DNA of 64,000 nt from Alkanindiges hydrocarboniclasticus. Its GTDB lineage: Bacteria > Pseudomonadota > Gammaproteobacteria > Pseudomonadales > Moraxellaceae. Of this stretch, positions 49,235 through 59,737 are shown in pieces; position 1 is the first letter of the stretch; the number at the start of each line of letters is the position of its first letter. The notes below the pieces were generated by a model. That model was not told where the DNA came from and ran no database searches. It worked only from the letters and a program-made list of their open reading frames with translations. A program made the position numbers and the translations under genes. The DNA is taken from NCBI RefSeq assembly GCF_001982605.1, contig NZ_MLCN01000029.1, forward strand, positions 62,001-126,000, read 5' to 3'.

Positions 49235-49837
49235 TTAGTATTCCGTATCAATTATTATAGTTTTACCCTGGAAAACATTTTTAAAAATACCCTTGCCATT
49301 AGGGTCTAATTTTATATAAACAGTAAATGATTGAAAAGTATATATTTCTGATGATTCTGGATTTACTTTTATATCAACACTTTCTCCTGGGCTATAACCT
49401 AAAGTTTCCACATGCAGATTTAGGTCGTCAAAAAATCTTGATTTTTCTTCTAAAGGAATAAATTTATCGCCATAGCTCCAATATATTTTCTCAATCAGTT
49501 TTTCTTTTTGGGGCTCAATTAATTTATTTGCTGTAATTAATGATGAGGTAGAATTACGTTCACTCCCAAAACCATTACTCATTACCACCAAATCAGAAAC
49601 TTTAAAATACTTTGAACTACAAGTTGAGCTGTCACCGACAGCAACAATACTTTTACCCCCAACAATCATAAAGCCTGCATTAGATGCAATTGCTCTAGAT
49701 TGAACTTTACATTTTGGGCAAAAATGTGTCATCCCATCAAGATGTACAGCTTTACCTTCAACAAGAAATGATGAATCACCCAAAACAATGATTCCACCAT
49801 GATCAGTCATACAACCGATGGTTATTAATGCTTTCAT
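49235..49837 (-). CDS. PAAR-domain protein with C-terminal extension
   Basis: 200 residues. The N-terminal 85 residues are PAAR-like: GCMTDHGG, VLGDSSFLVEGKAVHLDGM, CPKC and VGGKSIVAVGDSSTCSSK, with Cys/His residues suited to bind the tip metal. PAAR proteins sharpen the VgrG spike of the type VI machine. The remaining 115 residues, with a beta-rich end (SFTVYIKLDPNGKGIFKNVF), are not recognised and may hold Tae4 as cargo. First gene of a three-gene unit PAAR-tae4-tai4. Codon use is more AT-rich than in neighbours. Confidence 0.8.
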   Translation of the reverse strand: MKALITIGCMTDHGGIIVLGDSSFLVEGKAVHLDGMTHFCPKCKVQSRAIASNAGFMIVGGKSIVAVGDSSTCSSKYFKVSDLVVMSNGFGSERNSTSSLITANKLIEPQKEKLIEKIYWSYGDKFIPLEEKSRFFDDLNLHVETLGYSPGESVDIKVNPESSEIYTFQSFTVYIKLDPNGKGIFKNVFQGKTIIIDTEY

Positions 49838-50217
49838 TTGGAGTTTTATTTTTAGTTAAGAATATAAATATTAAAACATAAAAATATTTAAGATAAACTT
49901 CTTTTAAAAGCATGAAATGTTTCGCATACCAAGGGATTTACTTGTAACTATAAGTTTCAAATTTAGGTCATAACAATATAGCCCTGATCGGTAGAGAGTA
50001 TTGCATTTAATAGATTTACCGATTGTTCAACCAGTTTGATAGCTGATGTATAATCATTGGATAAAGCTTTGTTTACCAATTAAACTATCAACTTGAGAAG
50101 AATCTCTATATTATTCGTGCGCTTTTGCAACGGCTGGTCGATATTTTTTGTTTGAAGGGTTGCATATTACCCCTATTTTTGCGTATAGATAACACGTGTT
50201 TGATGAGGATGCCCATA
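49838..50217 (+). promoter_or_regulatory. 380-bp AT-rich gap with the dksA promoter
   Basis: No gene seen. Probable dksA promoter: -35 TTCAAC (50026-50031), 17-bp spacer, perfect -10 TATAAT (50049-50054), giving a leader of about 155 nt. The left part must contain the promoter of the PAAR gene on the other strand, not identified. Confidence 0.5.
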
Positions 50218-50763
50218 ATGGCTATTGAAAACCAAGATTCTGGAACAAACGGACAAGTTGCAGCACTGGCTGACATTACAACACCAGCAACAAAGCGTGG
50301 CCGCAAACCTGCTGCAAAGAAAACAGATAAAGCCTCTGGAGAAGTGCCAGCCGGTTTATATGGTATTGCACCTTACCAGCCGGGTACCAAAGAAGAATAT
50401 ATGTCGCAAGGCCAGCTGGATCACTTCCGCAAGATTCTGGAAGCCTGGCGCAATGAGCTGATGCAGGAAGTGGATCGCACCATGAGCCACATGCAGGATG
50501 AATCGTCTGCCCTGCCGGATATCAATGACCGCGCGACGCAGGAAGAAGAATTTGCTATTGAACTGCGTACCCGTGACCGTGAACGCAAGCTGATCCGCAA
50601 GATTGAGCAGTCGCTGCAAGCCATCGAAGACGAAGACTATGGGTATTGCGATACCTGTGGCATTGAAATTGGCCTGCGTCGTCTGGAAGCGCGTCCAACC
50701 GCAACACAGTGTATTGACTGCAAGACGCTGGCTGAAATCAAGGAAAAGCAGAATCACGGTTAA
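50218..50763 (+). CDS. dksA: RNA polymerase-binding transcription factor DksA
   Basis: Works with ppGpp in the RNA polymerase secondary channel. The frame opens at 50125, but the ATG at 50218 has GAGGA upstream and starts the natural MAIENQDSG, giving 181 residues. Long N-terminal tail rich in Ala/Thr/Lys (RGRKPAAKK), then coiled coil with the tip motif ALPDINDRATQEEE, and a zinc finger C-x2-C (YCDTCG) with C-x2-C (CIDC). Longer than E. coli DksA (151) because of the tail. Followed by gluQ, the standard pair. Confidence 0.95.
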   Translation: MAIENQDSGTNGQVAALADITTPATKRGRKPAAKKTDKASGEVPAGLYGIAPYQPGTKEEYMSQGQLDHFRKILEAWRNELMQEVDRTMSHMQDESSALPDINDRATQEEEFAIELRTRDRERKLIRKIEQSLQAIEDEDYGYCDTCGIEIGLRRLEARPTATQCIDCKTLAEIKEKQNHG

Positions 50764-50777
50764 CCGCTGCTGGACTG

Positions 50778-51677
50778 ATGCATGATTTAATACCGTACAA
50801 GGGCCGGTTTGCGCCATCGCCAACCGGCCCTTTGCATTTTGGTTCACTAATTACCGCGCTAGCCAGTTACTGTGAAGCCAAGGCACAGAATGGTCAGTGG
50901 CTGGTACGGATTGAAGACACTGACATTCCACGTATTCAGGTCGGTGCGACCACTGCGATTTTAACCGCGCTGGAAGCGTTTGGCTTTGAATGGGATGAAC
51001 CGGTAGTTCACCAGCAGGACCGGCTGGAATATTATGAACAGGCACTACAACAATTAAAAAGCAATCATTTGATTTATGCCTGCCAGTGTAGCCGCAAGCA
51101 GCTTAGTGGCTTGTCTGCAAACGGCTTAGGCGGATTAGGCACTTATCCGCAAACCTGCCATCATTTAAACCTCCCGTTTGACCAGCATGCCATTCGTCTA
51201 AAAACTACGGATCACACCATTTGCTTTGATGATTTGATTCAGGGCCATTGCTGCGAAAACCTAAACCAGACTGTGGGTGACTTTGTATTAAAGCGCCGCG
51301 ATGGCATTATTAGTTACCAGTTAGCGGTGGTGGTAGATGATGCATTGCAGGGCATTACCCATGTAGTGCGTGGGGCTGATTTGCTGGACAACACGGCGCG
51401 GCAAATCTGGCTGGGGCAATGTTTAGCAGTACCTTCACTCCACTACTGTCATATTCCACTGGCAATGAATGCCCAAGGGCAGAAACTGTCCAAGCAGAAT
51501 CTGGCCAAGCCGCTGAATTTGAACCAAGCACCGCTGTTGATCCGGCAAGCGTTACATGCGCTTAATCAACCGGATGTTGAGGTGGATAGCCCTCAGAGGA
51601 TGTTGATACAGGCGGTTGATCAGTGGGATATAAAGCTTATTGACCACAATATGATGCTGACTCAAATTTTTGAATAA
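50778..51677 (+). CDS. gluQ: Glutamyl-Q tRNA(Asp) synthetase
   Basis: GltX paralogue lacking the anticodon-binding domain; attaches glutamate to queuosine of tRNA-Asp. 299 residues. FAPSPTGPLHFGSL (HIGH-type), VRIEDTDIPR, zinc-site cysteines (YACQCSR and TCHH region) and QKLSKQN in place of KMSKS. 14 bp after dksA, typical dksA-gluQRS operon. Confidence 0.95.
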   Translation: MHDLIPYKGRFAPSPTGPLHFGSLITALASYCEAKAQNGQWLVRIEDTDIPRIQVGATTAILTALEAFGFEWDEPVVHQQDRLEYYEQALQQLKSNHLIYACQCSRKQLSGLSANGLGGLGTYPQTCHHLNLPFDQHAIRLKTTDHTICFDDLIQGHCCENLNQTVGDFVLKRRDGIISYQLAVVVDDALQGITHVVRGADLLDNTARQIWLGQCLAVPSLHYCHIPLAMNAQGQKLSKQNLAKPLNLNQAPLLIRQALHALNQPDVEVDSPQRMLIQAVDQWDIKLIDHNMMLTQIFE

Positions 51678-51908
51678 GCACACTCATTTGACTGCGAAAA
51701 TAAGCTGATCCAATAAAGGTTGAACCAAATCCTTACCTCGTAGATTTTGCTTCTATTCTCAGAAACAAATCTTCTTGTAAATTATAAGTATCATTCGATT
51801 AATATTTGCTTTTATTCATTTAGTTAGTATAAAAATTCAGTAGGTCATTTTTATCAGATTTTAAATTTACAGGCTATCCAACTATTATAATTTAAGGATT
51901 TATAAGTC

Positions 51909-52559
51909 ATGCAAGTCTTGTTTGTACATGGAATGGGGCGTTCAGCTTTATCCGGCTGGCCCATGCTTTTTCGTCTCAGAAAAGCAGGGCTACATACCGC
52001 TAGTTTCGCCTACTCTGTTAGCCTGCAATCATTTGATCATATTGAGAAACGCTTAACCCAACACATTATAGCGGTTGCTGCTCAAGGAGATTATGTGCTG
52101 ATTGGCCACTCACTAGGTGGCGTTTTGATTCGGTCAGCGCTGCGTGCATTACCAACAGAAACCCGCAACCCTAAACATATTTTTTTACTTGGTTCCCCCA
52201 TCCAAGCTGCTTTATTGGCTCAGAAATTTCAGGCTATTCCCATGTTTCGTCTCTTGTTTCGCTGGGTGACACGGGATTGTGGCAATCTATTAGGTTCATC
52301 ACAACGAATGAGCGCAATCTGCATTCCAAACCTCCCCATTACTGCTATTGTTGGCATCAAGGGCTTTTCTGGTCAATGGAGTCCATTTGGCTTGGAAGCC
52401 AACGATGGTGTGGTGTCGTTGGCTGAAGTAAGTTCAGTCTTGATCAGTGATCAGATTAAATTACCTGTGGTTCACTCCTTACTACCAGCGAATAAGCAGG
52501 TCACTGAGATAATTCTTCAACGCATTAAAGGCAACCATTACATTTCAGATATAGCGTGA
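51909..52559 (+). CDS. Small alpha/beta-hydrolase (lipase-like)
   Basis: 216 residues, cytoplasmic by sequence. VLFVHGMGRS near the N-terminus forms the oxyanion region, nucleophile S68 in VLIGHSLGGVLIRS; ANDGVV supplies a plausible acidic residue (D at about 176) and the GNHY histidine near residue 210 the base. Resembles PGAP1/LipA-like small hydrolases; substrate unknown. AAGGA ribosome site. Stands alone in a 230-bp AT-rich surrounding after gluQ. Confidence 0.8.
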   Translation: MQVLFVHGMGRSALSGWPMLFRLRKAGLHTASFAYSVSLQSFDHIEKRLTQHIIAVAAQGDYVLIGHSLGGVLIRSALRALPTETRNPKHIFLLGSPIQAALLAQKFQAIPMFRLLFRWVTRDCGNLLGSSQRMSAICIPNLPITAIVGIKGFSGQWSPFGLEANDGVVSLAEVSSVLISDQIKLPVVHSLLPANKQVTEIILQRIKGNHYISDIA

Positions 52560-52636
52560 TTCAGATATAGTTCGACCCATGTTTTATCCTCGTTATTTAA
52601 TCTGTTTTTAGTGTTTTAACGTTGAAGCCGAGTCTT

Positions 52637-52668
52637 AAAAAAACAAAAGGCAGCCATTGCCACCTTTT
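52637..52668 (-). terminator. Terminator of murD-ftsW
   Basis: On the minus strand AAAAGGTGGC/GCTGCCTTTT forms an imperfect 10-bp stem with loop AATG, followed by G and seven T (complement of 52637-52643). Confidence 0.65.
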
Positions 52669-52683
52669 ATTGATCAACACAAA

Positions 52684-53862
52684 TCAGCGTTCACGAACTG
52701 TCGCCGTTTCACTGGTTTCCCGTTCAATGCGCAAAATCACGCCAATCATCATTAATGACACCACCAGCGCTGTGCCGCCATAGCTGATAAATGGCAGGGT
52801 TAGGCCCTTGGTCGGCATCAGACCCATGTTCATGCCGCCATTCACGCATATCTGAATGACAAAAATCACCGAAATGCCATACGCCAGATAGCCAGCACGC
52901 AGATGATTATTTTTCAATGCCAGATAGCCAATACGCATACACGATGCCACCATCAGAAATGACAGGGTAAACAAAATGGAAATACCCAAAAAACCCAGTT
53001 CTTCGCCCACAATCGCCAGCATAAAGTCGGTGTGTGCTTCCGGCAAATAAGACAGTTTTTGTACACTATGGCCAAGCCCGGTGCCTGTCCATTCACCACG
53101 GCCGAAGGCAATTAAACTTTGCTTCAACTGGTAGCCATCGCCCTGCTCATCCGCCCAGGGGTTGGTAAATGACAGCAAGCGCTTAACCCGCCATGGTGAG
53201 GCCAGAATTGCAACAGCCACGGCACCCACTGCGGTCAGCAGCATGGCTCCAAATTGCTTGGGCGGCGCACCGGCCAGAAAGAACACCGCCATCATGCTGC
53301 CTACAATCACCACCGACGCGCCAAGGTCTGGTTCCAGCATAATCAGCAGCAACACACTACCCATGGGAATGAGTAGACGCAGCAAGCCTTTGAGGCTAAA
53401 ACGGATTTCATCGGAACGGCGTACTACATAATCGGCAATAAACAGCACCATGACAAACTTGGCAAATTCCGAGGGCTGGAAGGTAAAGCCCGGCAAGGTA
53501 ATCCAGCGCTTGGAGCCGTTGACTTCCGGCAGCATCAGTACCACGGTCAACAAACCCAGTGCCATCAGCCATAGCAGAATGGTATTTTTAAACCAGTAGC
53601 GCAGTGGAATGAAATACGTGGTGGTGAGTGCAATGGCGCCCAGTACCAGATAAATCATGTGGCGCTTGATGAAATACAACGGCTGGTCGTTAATGTAATC
53701 CCCATAAGGCATAGAGGCCGAGGCAATCATCACTGTGCCCAGACACAGCAGGCTGATAACAGTAAATACCAGCAGGCGCTTGGCAGTAACTTCATCCATT
53801 AGGGCCGGGGTAGCAAAAGCAAACTTGTTGTTTTGCCACCACTGGCGTAAGGCAAGTCTCAT
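52684..53862 (-). CDS. ftsW: Septal peptidoglycan glycosyltransferase FtsW
   Basis: SEDS-family polymerase working with FtsI at the septum. 392 residues, about ten membrane helices. Signature stretches: FQPSEFAKFVMVLF, EPDLGASVVI, GYQLKQSLIAFGRGEWTGTGLG, LPEAHTDFMLAIVGEELGF and GLTLPFISYGGTALV. Follows murD by 24 bp. murG-murC-ddl-ftsQAZ, which usually come next, are not here, so the dcw cluster is split. Confidence 0.96.
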   Translation of the reverse strand: MRLALRQWWQNNKFAFATPALMDEVTAKRLLVFTVISLLCLGTVMIASASMPYGDYINDQPLYFIKRHMIYLVLGAIALTTTYFIPLRYWFKNTILLWLMALGLLTVVLMLPEVNGSKRWITLPGFTFQPSEFAKFVMVLFIADYVVRRSDEIRFSLKGLLRLLIPMGSVLLLIMLEPDLGASVVIVGSMMAVFFLAGAPPKQFGAMLLTAVGAVAVAILASPWRVKRLLSFTNPWADEQGDGYQLKQSLIAFGRGEWTGTGLGHSVQKLSYLPEAHTDFMLAIVGEELGFLGISILFTLSFLMVASCMRIGYLALKNNHLRAGYLAYGISVIFVIQICVNGGMNMGLMPTKGLTLPFISYGGTALVVSLMMIGVILRIERETSETATVRER

Positions 53863-53886
53863 GGTTAAATCCTATAACAAGGCAGC

Positions 53887-55251
<1,365 letters not shown>

Positions 55252-55389
55252 CTACCCTCTTGAACGACGAATACTGTAAAGGGGAAAATGGTATCATTCC
55301 CGGCAGGCTTTGAGGGGGTTTAAACTATAAAACAGCAAAGATTTTTTGTGTGATAGATCTGAGAAAAATCCACACTGATAGAAATGATT

Positions 55390-56559
55390 TTATTGACTGG
55401 CTTTGGTCTTTTGCCGTAACCACTTATTTAACGGCGTGGAATAAAACCGGGCAATAACCAAGGCCAAAATCACGGTTCCGGCTAAAAATACCAGCAGCAA
55501 TAGCAGTTTTTGATTACCTATGGCGGTTGCAGGGGGTACAGCCACCTTAATCAGTCCCAGAATCACCAGATGAAATAAATACAGCTCATAGCTATAACGA
55601 CCAAGGGTACTGATGGTTGTTTTTATTAAGCCACGTTTTAATACGTCGGACTGTATTACTGCCTGTGCTGGCAGGCTGGTTTTCGCTTGCAGGCCACCCA
55701 GAATTAAAATGGCGGTTCCGCAGGCCATTAGCGTTATGCCCAGTGTACTGGTTTCCTTAATTGGGGCATATAAATAAAATAGGGTCATGCCAGCAATGGT
55801 CAGTGCCTGTACCATCCGGCGCTGAAAAAAGTCCAGATTGATCCGGTTTGCCAGTAAAGCAGTGGCGCAACCAATGGCAATCCCATCGAAACTGGCCAGA
55901 TAACCATACAGGTAAGCGCCACTGTCTTCGCCAAAATGCAGCCAGCGATATACCGGGGCCGCCAGCATAAAAAATCCCAGAAATAGTGCAAACTGGCGTG
56001 ATGTCTTAAGGCTTAGGCAGGCCAAGGGAAAAACCAGATAAAAAACTTCCTCCACTGACAAAGACCACAGCACACCCAGCGCATAATTAACCCAGCCATA
56101 CTGAATAATCAGCTGGTTCATCCAGAAAGTTAAAGCGGCCAGATTGGTTATGGCCGTAGATACGACCATGCCCTCAGGGGCCTGATTGATAAATGGCTTT
56201 AGGCCAAGCAACCCTAAACTATTGACAATCAACAGCAGTAATAACAGGCATGGCACAATTCGCGCAACCCGTGACCAGTAAAAGGTGCGGACATTTAGAT
56301 GATTTAAAGAATGCCAGCGGCCAAGGCTATGCGAGGTAATTAAAAAACCGGAGATCACAAAAAACATCGTGACGCCATAATTGCCATTACGTGCAATGGC
56401 CGTAATCAGGCTTTGCCCGCCGATGTCGACGGAAAGCAAGGTATCGTGCAGCTTGTAGGGAATATTAAAATGGTGCAGCAATACCAGCACAATAGAAATG
56501 CCGCGTAAGACATCAATTCGGGCGTTACGCTGTAGCAGGGTGTTATTTGATTCATCCAT
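55390..56559 (-). CDS. Acyltransferase 3 family membrane protein (OafA/YrhL type)
   Basis: 389 residues with about ten membrane helices. RIDVLRGISIVLVLLHHF starts the domain with its conserved RxD-RG and the HH pair, followed by GVTMFFVISGFLIT and FYWSRVARIVPC (SR..RI-P). SVEEVFYLVFPL is the second family motif. Such enzymes O-acetylate polysaccharides, LPS O-antigen or peptidoglycan; the substrate is unknown. Monocistronic, convergent to nothing; a palindromic repeat lies just upstream. Confidence 0.87.
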   Translation of the reverse strand: MDESNNTLLQRNARIDVLRGISIVLVLLHHFNIPYKLHDTLLSVDIGGQSLITAIARNGNYGVTMFFVISGFLITSHSLGRWHSLNHLNVRTFYWSRVARIVPCLLLLLLIVNSLGLLGLKPFINQAPEGMVVSTAITNLAALTFWMNQLIIQYGWVNYALGVLWSLSVEEVFYLVFPLACLSLKTSRQFALFLGFFMLAAPVYRWLHFGEDSGAYLYGYLASFDGIAIGCATALLANRINLDFFQRRMVQALTIAGMTLFYLYAPIKETSTLGITLMACGTAILILGGLQAKTSLPAQAVIQSDVLKRGLIKTTISTLGRYSYELYLFHLVILGLIKVAVPPATAIGNQKLLLLLVFLAGTVILALVIARFYSTPLNKWLRQKTKASQ

Positions 56560-56613
56560 GCATGGCTCAGCTTATAGGAAGAATGTAATAAAGTTCTTTC
56601 AAAAATATATGGT

Positions 56614-56651
56614 TTCGACAAGCTCAACCACCGTAGCCTGAGCTTGTCGAA
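56614..56651. repeat. Palindromic repeat TTCGACAAGCTCA
   Basis: Perfect 13-bp arms (56614-56626 with 56639-56651) around a 12-nt loop. The TTCGACA-GCTCA arm is a sequence I know as a dispersed palindromic repeat in many bacterial genomes. Located in the gap between the acyltransferase and the Cys-rich Feo companion gene. Only one copy is in the window. Confidence 0.65.
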
Positions 56652-56760
56652 GGCAAAGGGATGACTTATGAAAGAAATCTAATGTGTCGAGGCTTTAAAA
56701 ATTCTTTTGATATAAATCTCTTACATTATTAAGTCTTTTAATTGTCCAAAAATTGCCTGT

Positions 56761-57090
56761 TTAACGCCATTGGACTGGCTGCTCTTTCGTGTCATTGGGT
56801 TTAGTCGTTTCTGTGGCACAAGCAGTTTTTGAGCTATCAGCCTTGGAACTATCGACGCTACAGTCCGAACAACCGGCAGAACAGCCACTTTGTGCAGCCT
56901 TTGGCATCAGCCAGCCACTTAACCGAACAAAGCGTTTATTGGCAAGCCACACTGCCAGTGCCTGCTGCCACTTAAAGCTGGTTTTGGGCATAAAGCGCCG
57001 CAGCACCACATAGCAGCTCCATAGCAATAGCCCGGCAATAATCAGGTATTGCACCAGATTTTGTATCAAACCCTGCATGACATCAGCCAT
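56761..57090 (-). CDS. Small Cys-rich membrane protein linked to feoAB
   Basis: 109 residues. One membrane helix at about 10-30 (LVQYLIIAGLLLWSCYVVL), a basic middle, then a cysteine cluster SGCSAGCSDCS (about 68-78) and one later Cys in a Ser/Thr/Lys-rich tail. It lies 140 bp after feoB on the same strand. In related genomes a small protein with a C-x2/3-C cluster occupies this place, functionally comparable to FeoC but different in sequence; an iron or iron-sulfur binding role is inference. Confidence 0.7.
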   Translation of the reverse strand: MADVMQGLIQNLVQYLIIAGLLLWSCYVVLRRFMPKTSFKWQQALAVWLANKRFVRLSGWLMPKAAQSGCSAGCSDCSVDSSKADSSKTACATETTKPNDTKEQPVQWR

Positions 57091-57230
57091 GATCTACTCC
57101 AAGCCTGCTGCGATGTAAGTGGGGCTTCAAAGCGCTTTAACCTTATACCAGAACTGATGACCAAGTCAGTTCTAAGTGAATCCTGCGCATGGTCACCAGT
57201 GCATGCTTAAGCATTGCTAGCCCTAACCAC

Positions 57231-59105
57231 TTAGCCCCAATAATAGTGCGCCACCTGATAGGTCACCAATGAAGCCAGATATGCCAGTCCAAATAAATAA
57301 ATGGTCATAATGGCCACATAGCGCCATGAGCCGGTTTCACGTTTTACTGTTGCCAGTGTGGCCAGACATTGTGGGGCAAAAATGAACCACACCAGCAAGG
57401 CCAGGCCCGTTGCCAGCCCCCAGCCCTGCTCGCCGGTAATGTACTGCCCCAGTCCCTGTGCAATGGCATCTTCATCGCCAGACATGGCATAGACCGTTCC
57501 CAGTGCAGCCACCACCACCTCACGCGCGGCCATGGCTGGAATCAGGGCAATGCAGATTTCCCAGGTAAAGCCCAGCGGGGCAAAAATGGGCTGGATGAAA
57601 TGCCCCAGACGGCCAGCCAGACTGTAGTCAATGGCAGGCATGGTGGCATCCACCGGCGGCTGCGGAAACGTACACAGAAACCATAAGATAACGGTCAGGG
57701 CAAAAATAATTCCACCCACCCGCTTTAGGAAAATCATGCCGCGCTCATACACACCCAGCAGCACATTGCGAAAATCGGGAATCCGGTAGGTAGGCAACTC
57801 CATAATCAGCGCATGTTCGCTTTTGTCACGTCGCAGCAGCTTGATGACATAAGACACCAGCAGCGCACTGACAATCCCGGCAAAGTACAGGGCAAACAGC
57901 ACCAGCCCTTGCAGGTTAAACAGCCCCCACACTTGCTGCGCCGGAATAAAAGCCCCAATCAGCAATGCATACACCGGCAGGCGAGCCGAACAGGTCATCA
58001 GCGGCGCTACCATGATGGTGGTCAGGCGGTCACGCGGGTCATTAATGGTCCGGGTGGCCATAATGCCCGGAATGGCACAGGCAAAACTGGACAACAATGG
58101 AATAAAGGCACGCCCACTCAAACCTGCCTTAAACATCAGCTTGTCCAGCAAAAAAGCCGCACGTGGCAGGTAGCCAGTTTCTTCCAGCACCAGAATAAAA
58201 AAGAACAAAATCAGAATTTGCGGCAGGAACACCACCACGCCGCCTGCGCCAGCAATAATGCCATCGACCACCAGACTGCGCAGTAAGTCATTGCTGATAT
58301 AAGGCCCGGCCACTTCGGACAGCCAGCCAAAACCCGCCTCAATCCCATCCATAAACGGTGCAGCCCAGGCAAATACCGCCTGAAACACCACAAACATCAA
58401 TATGGCCAATGACAGCAAACCCAGCACCGGGTGCAAAAACAGCCGGTCCAGCATTTCAGTGCGGCGGTCACGAAAATCCGGAATAACAACAGCCGATGCC
58501 AGAATCCGGTTGGCTTCGGCATGACGATCCAGTTGTTTTAATGGGGTGGCAGGCTTAAAGTCAGCCTGTTCCAGTGTCTGTAATAAGTCGCTGATCCCGC
58601 TGGACTTCACAGCCACGGTTTCCACCACAGGCACTCCCATTTCCTGCGCCAGCTTCTGGCTATCAATCTGGATGCCGCGCCGTTTGGCTTCATCCATCAT
58701 GTTAAGCACCAGCAGCATGGGTCGGCCCAACTGGCGAATTTCCAGCGCAAACCCCAGATGCAGCCGCAAGTTGGTGGCATCCACCACACACACCAGCAGG
58801 TCGGGCACTTTTTCACTGGCCAGTTCACCCAGACACACTGCACGGGTAATGGCTTCATCCGGGCTGGTAGCTTCCAGACTATAGGCACCGGGCAAATCCA
58901 GAATCCGTACCTGCCGGCCCGAAGGCAGCTTTAAAAAACCTTCCTTGCGTTCAACAGTAACCCCGGCATAGTTGGCCACTTTTTGCCGCGCGCCAGTGAG
59001 GTGGTTAAACAAAGAGGTTTTGCCACAGTTGGGATTGCCCACCAGTGCAATATTATTAATCTGGAGTGCATTTTCAGCGGATGTCATACGGTCTACTACA
59101 CTCAT
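57231..59105 (-). CDS. feoB: Ferrous iron transporter FeoB
   Basis: Inner-membrane Fe(II) importer with GTPase head. 624 residues. G1 GNPNCGKTSLFNHLTG, G2 region NYAGVTVERKEG, G3 DLPGAYSL, G4 NMMDEA at the N-terminus; then Gate domains with LPRAAFLLDKLMFKAGLSGRAFIPLLSSFACAIPG (quoted in part: SFACAIPGI) containing the conserved Cys, and MTCSARLPVY. Shorter than E. coli FeoB (773) but within the family range. Overlaps feoA by 4 nt (ATGA). Confidence 0.96.
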   Translation of the reverse strand: MSVVDRMTSAENALQINNIALVGNPNCGKTSLFNHLTGARQKVANYAGVTVERKEGFLKLPSGRQVRILDLPGAYSLEATSPDEAITRAVCLGELASEKVPDLLVCVVDATNLRLHLGFALEIRQLGRPMLLVLNMMDEAKRRGIQIDSQKLAQEMGVPVVETVAVKSSGISDLLQTLEQADFKPATPLKQLDRHAEANRILASAVVIPDFRDRRTEMLDRLFLHPVLGLLSLAILMFVVFQAVFAWAAPFMDGIEAGFGWLSEVAGPYISNDLLRSLVVDGIIAGAGGVVVFLPQILILFFFILVLEETGYLPRAAFLLDKLMFKAGLSGRAFIPLLSSFACAIPGIMATRTINDPRDRLTTIMVAPLMTCSARLPVYALLIGAFIPAQQVWGLFNLQGLVLFALYFAGIVSALLVSYVIKLLRRDKSEHALIMELPTYRIPDFRNVLLGVYERGMIFLKRVGGIIFALTVILWFLCTFPQPPVDATMPAIDYSLAGRLGHFIQPIFAPLGFTWEICIALIPAMAAREVVVAALGTVYAMSGDEDAIAQGLGQYITGEQGWGLATGLALLVWFIFAPQCLATLATVKRETGSWRYVAIMTIYLFGLAYLASLVTYQVAHYYWG

Positions 59106-59389
59106 GCCCTGATCTCAACCTGAATACGATCTGCTTCAGTACGGCGCAGGGCAAAGCGGGTAAAGCCAATTTGTACCAGTACCGGATCGCGGCCAAACAG
59201 GCCCAGTGCCAGCACCGTCACCTGTTCACCGGGAATAAAACCCAGCGTTTGCAAGCGCTGGCCAATCGGGTCGGCCTGCGTGGTTGAGGTGGAATCCTGC
59301 AATGGTGTTGCTGTGGCAGGCATTACTGCGCTGGTAACGGCAGTAATCGTGGCCTGCTGATGCCGTTTAAGCTGAGAAAGTCGCACCAT
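59102..59389 (-). CDS. feoA: Ferrous iron transport accessory protein FeoA
   Basis: 95-residue SH3-like cytoplasmic protein that supports FeoB. GQRLQTLGFIPGEQVTVLALG and the C-terminal FALRRTEADRIQV are the family pattern. An N-terminal extension with Ala/Thr-rich sequence (about 15-37) is unusual. First gene of the feoAB operon. Confidence 0.92.
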   Translation of the reverse strand: MVRLSQLKRHQQATITAVTSAVMPATATPLQDSTSTTQADPIGQRLQTLGFIPGEQVTVLALGLFGRDPVLVQIGFTRFALRRTEADRIQVEIRA

Positions 59390-59737
59390 GATCTTCCAAA
59401 AGTTAGATTTTCAAAAAATCAGTAATTCAAAATTCAGTTGTCCTGAGTGTCGGCTGGGCGGCATGCCATTAAAGCCTGCTGGCACCATAAACCGGATCAT
59501 CAGGAGAAGCCTGCTCAAAATGAGAATAATTACTAATCGTTAAGTGTAATCGCTTACAACTTCAAATCCTACGAAAAAAACGACTTTGTTTACAAAATCA
59601 GCTTTGGTCAGTGAACTTCTTAAGTTTTGTTTAATGGCCTCGTTGATGGATTTACAGTGTCCCATACTGTTCTCTATATAGCATCGCCGCCACAGGACAG
59701 ATTATAGTAGGCCATCTGCTTTCACTGGTCTGCTGAT
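59390..59737. promoter_or_regulatory. 348-bp divergent region feoA/xerD with Fur-like box
   Basis: No gene. TGAGAATAATTACTA at 59521-59535 matches the 7-1-7 Fur consensus TGATAAT-x-ATTATCA in 11 of 14 positions and lies about 130 bp upstream of feoA, consistent with iron repression. The xerD promoter is not clear. Confidence 0.55.

Noticed and set aside
57150..57173. Inverted repeat AGAACTGA/TCAGTTCT after feoB as a terminator
   Set aside because: Only 8 bp and no T tract on either strand; kept out of the feature list.
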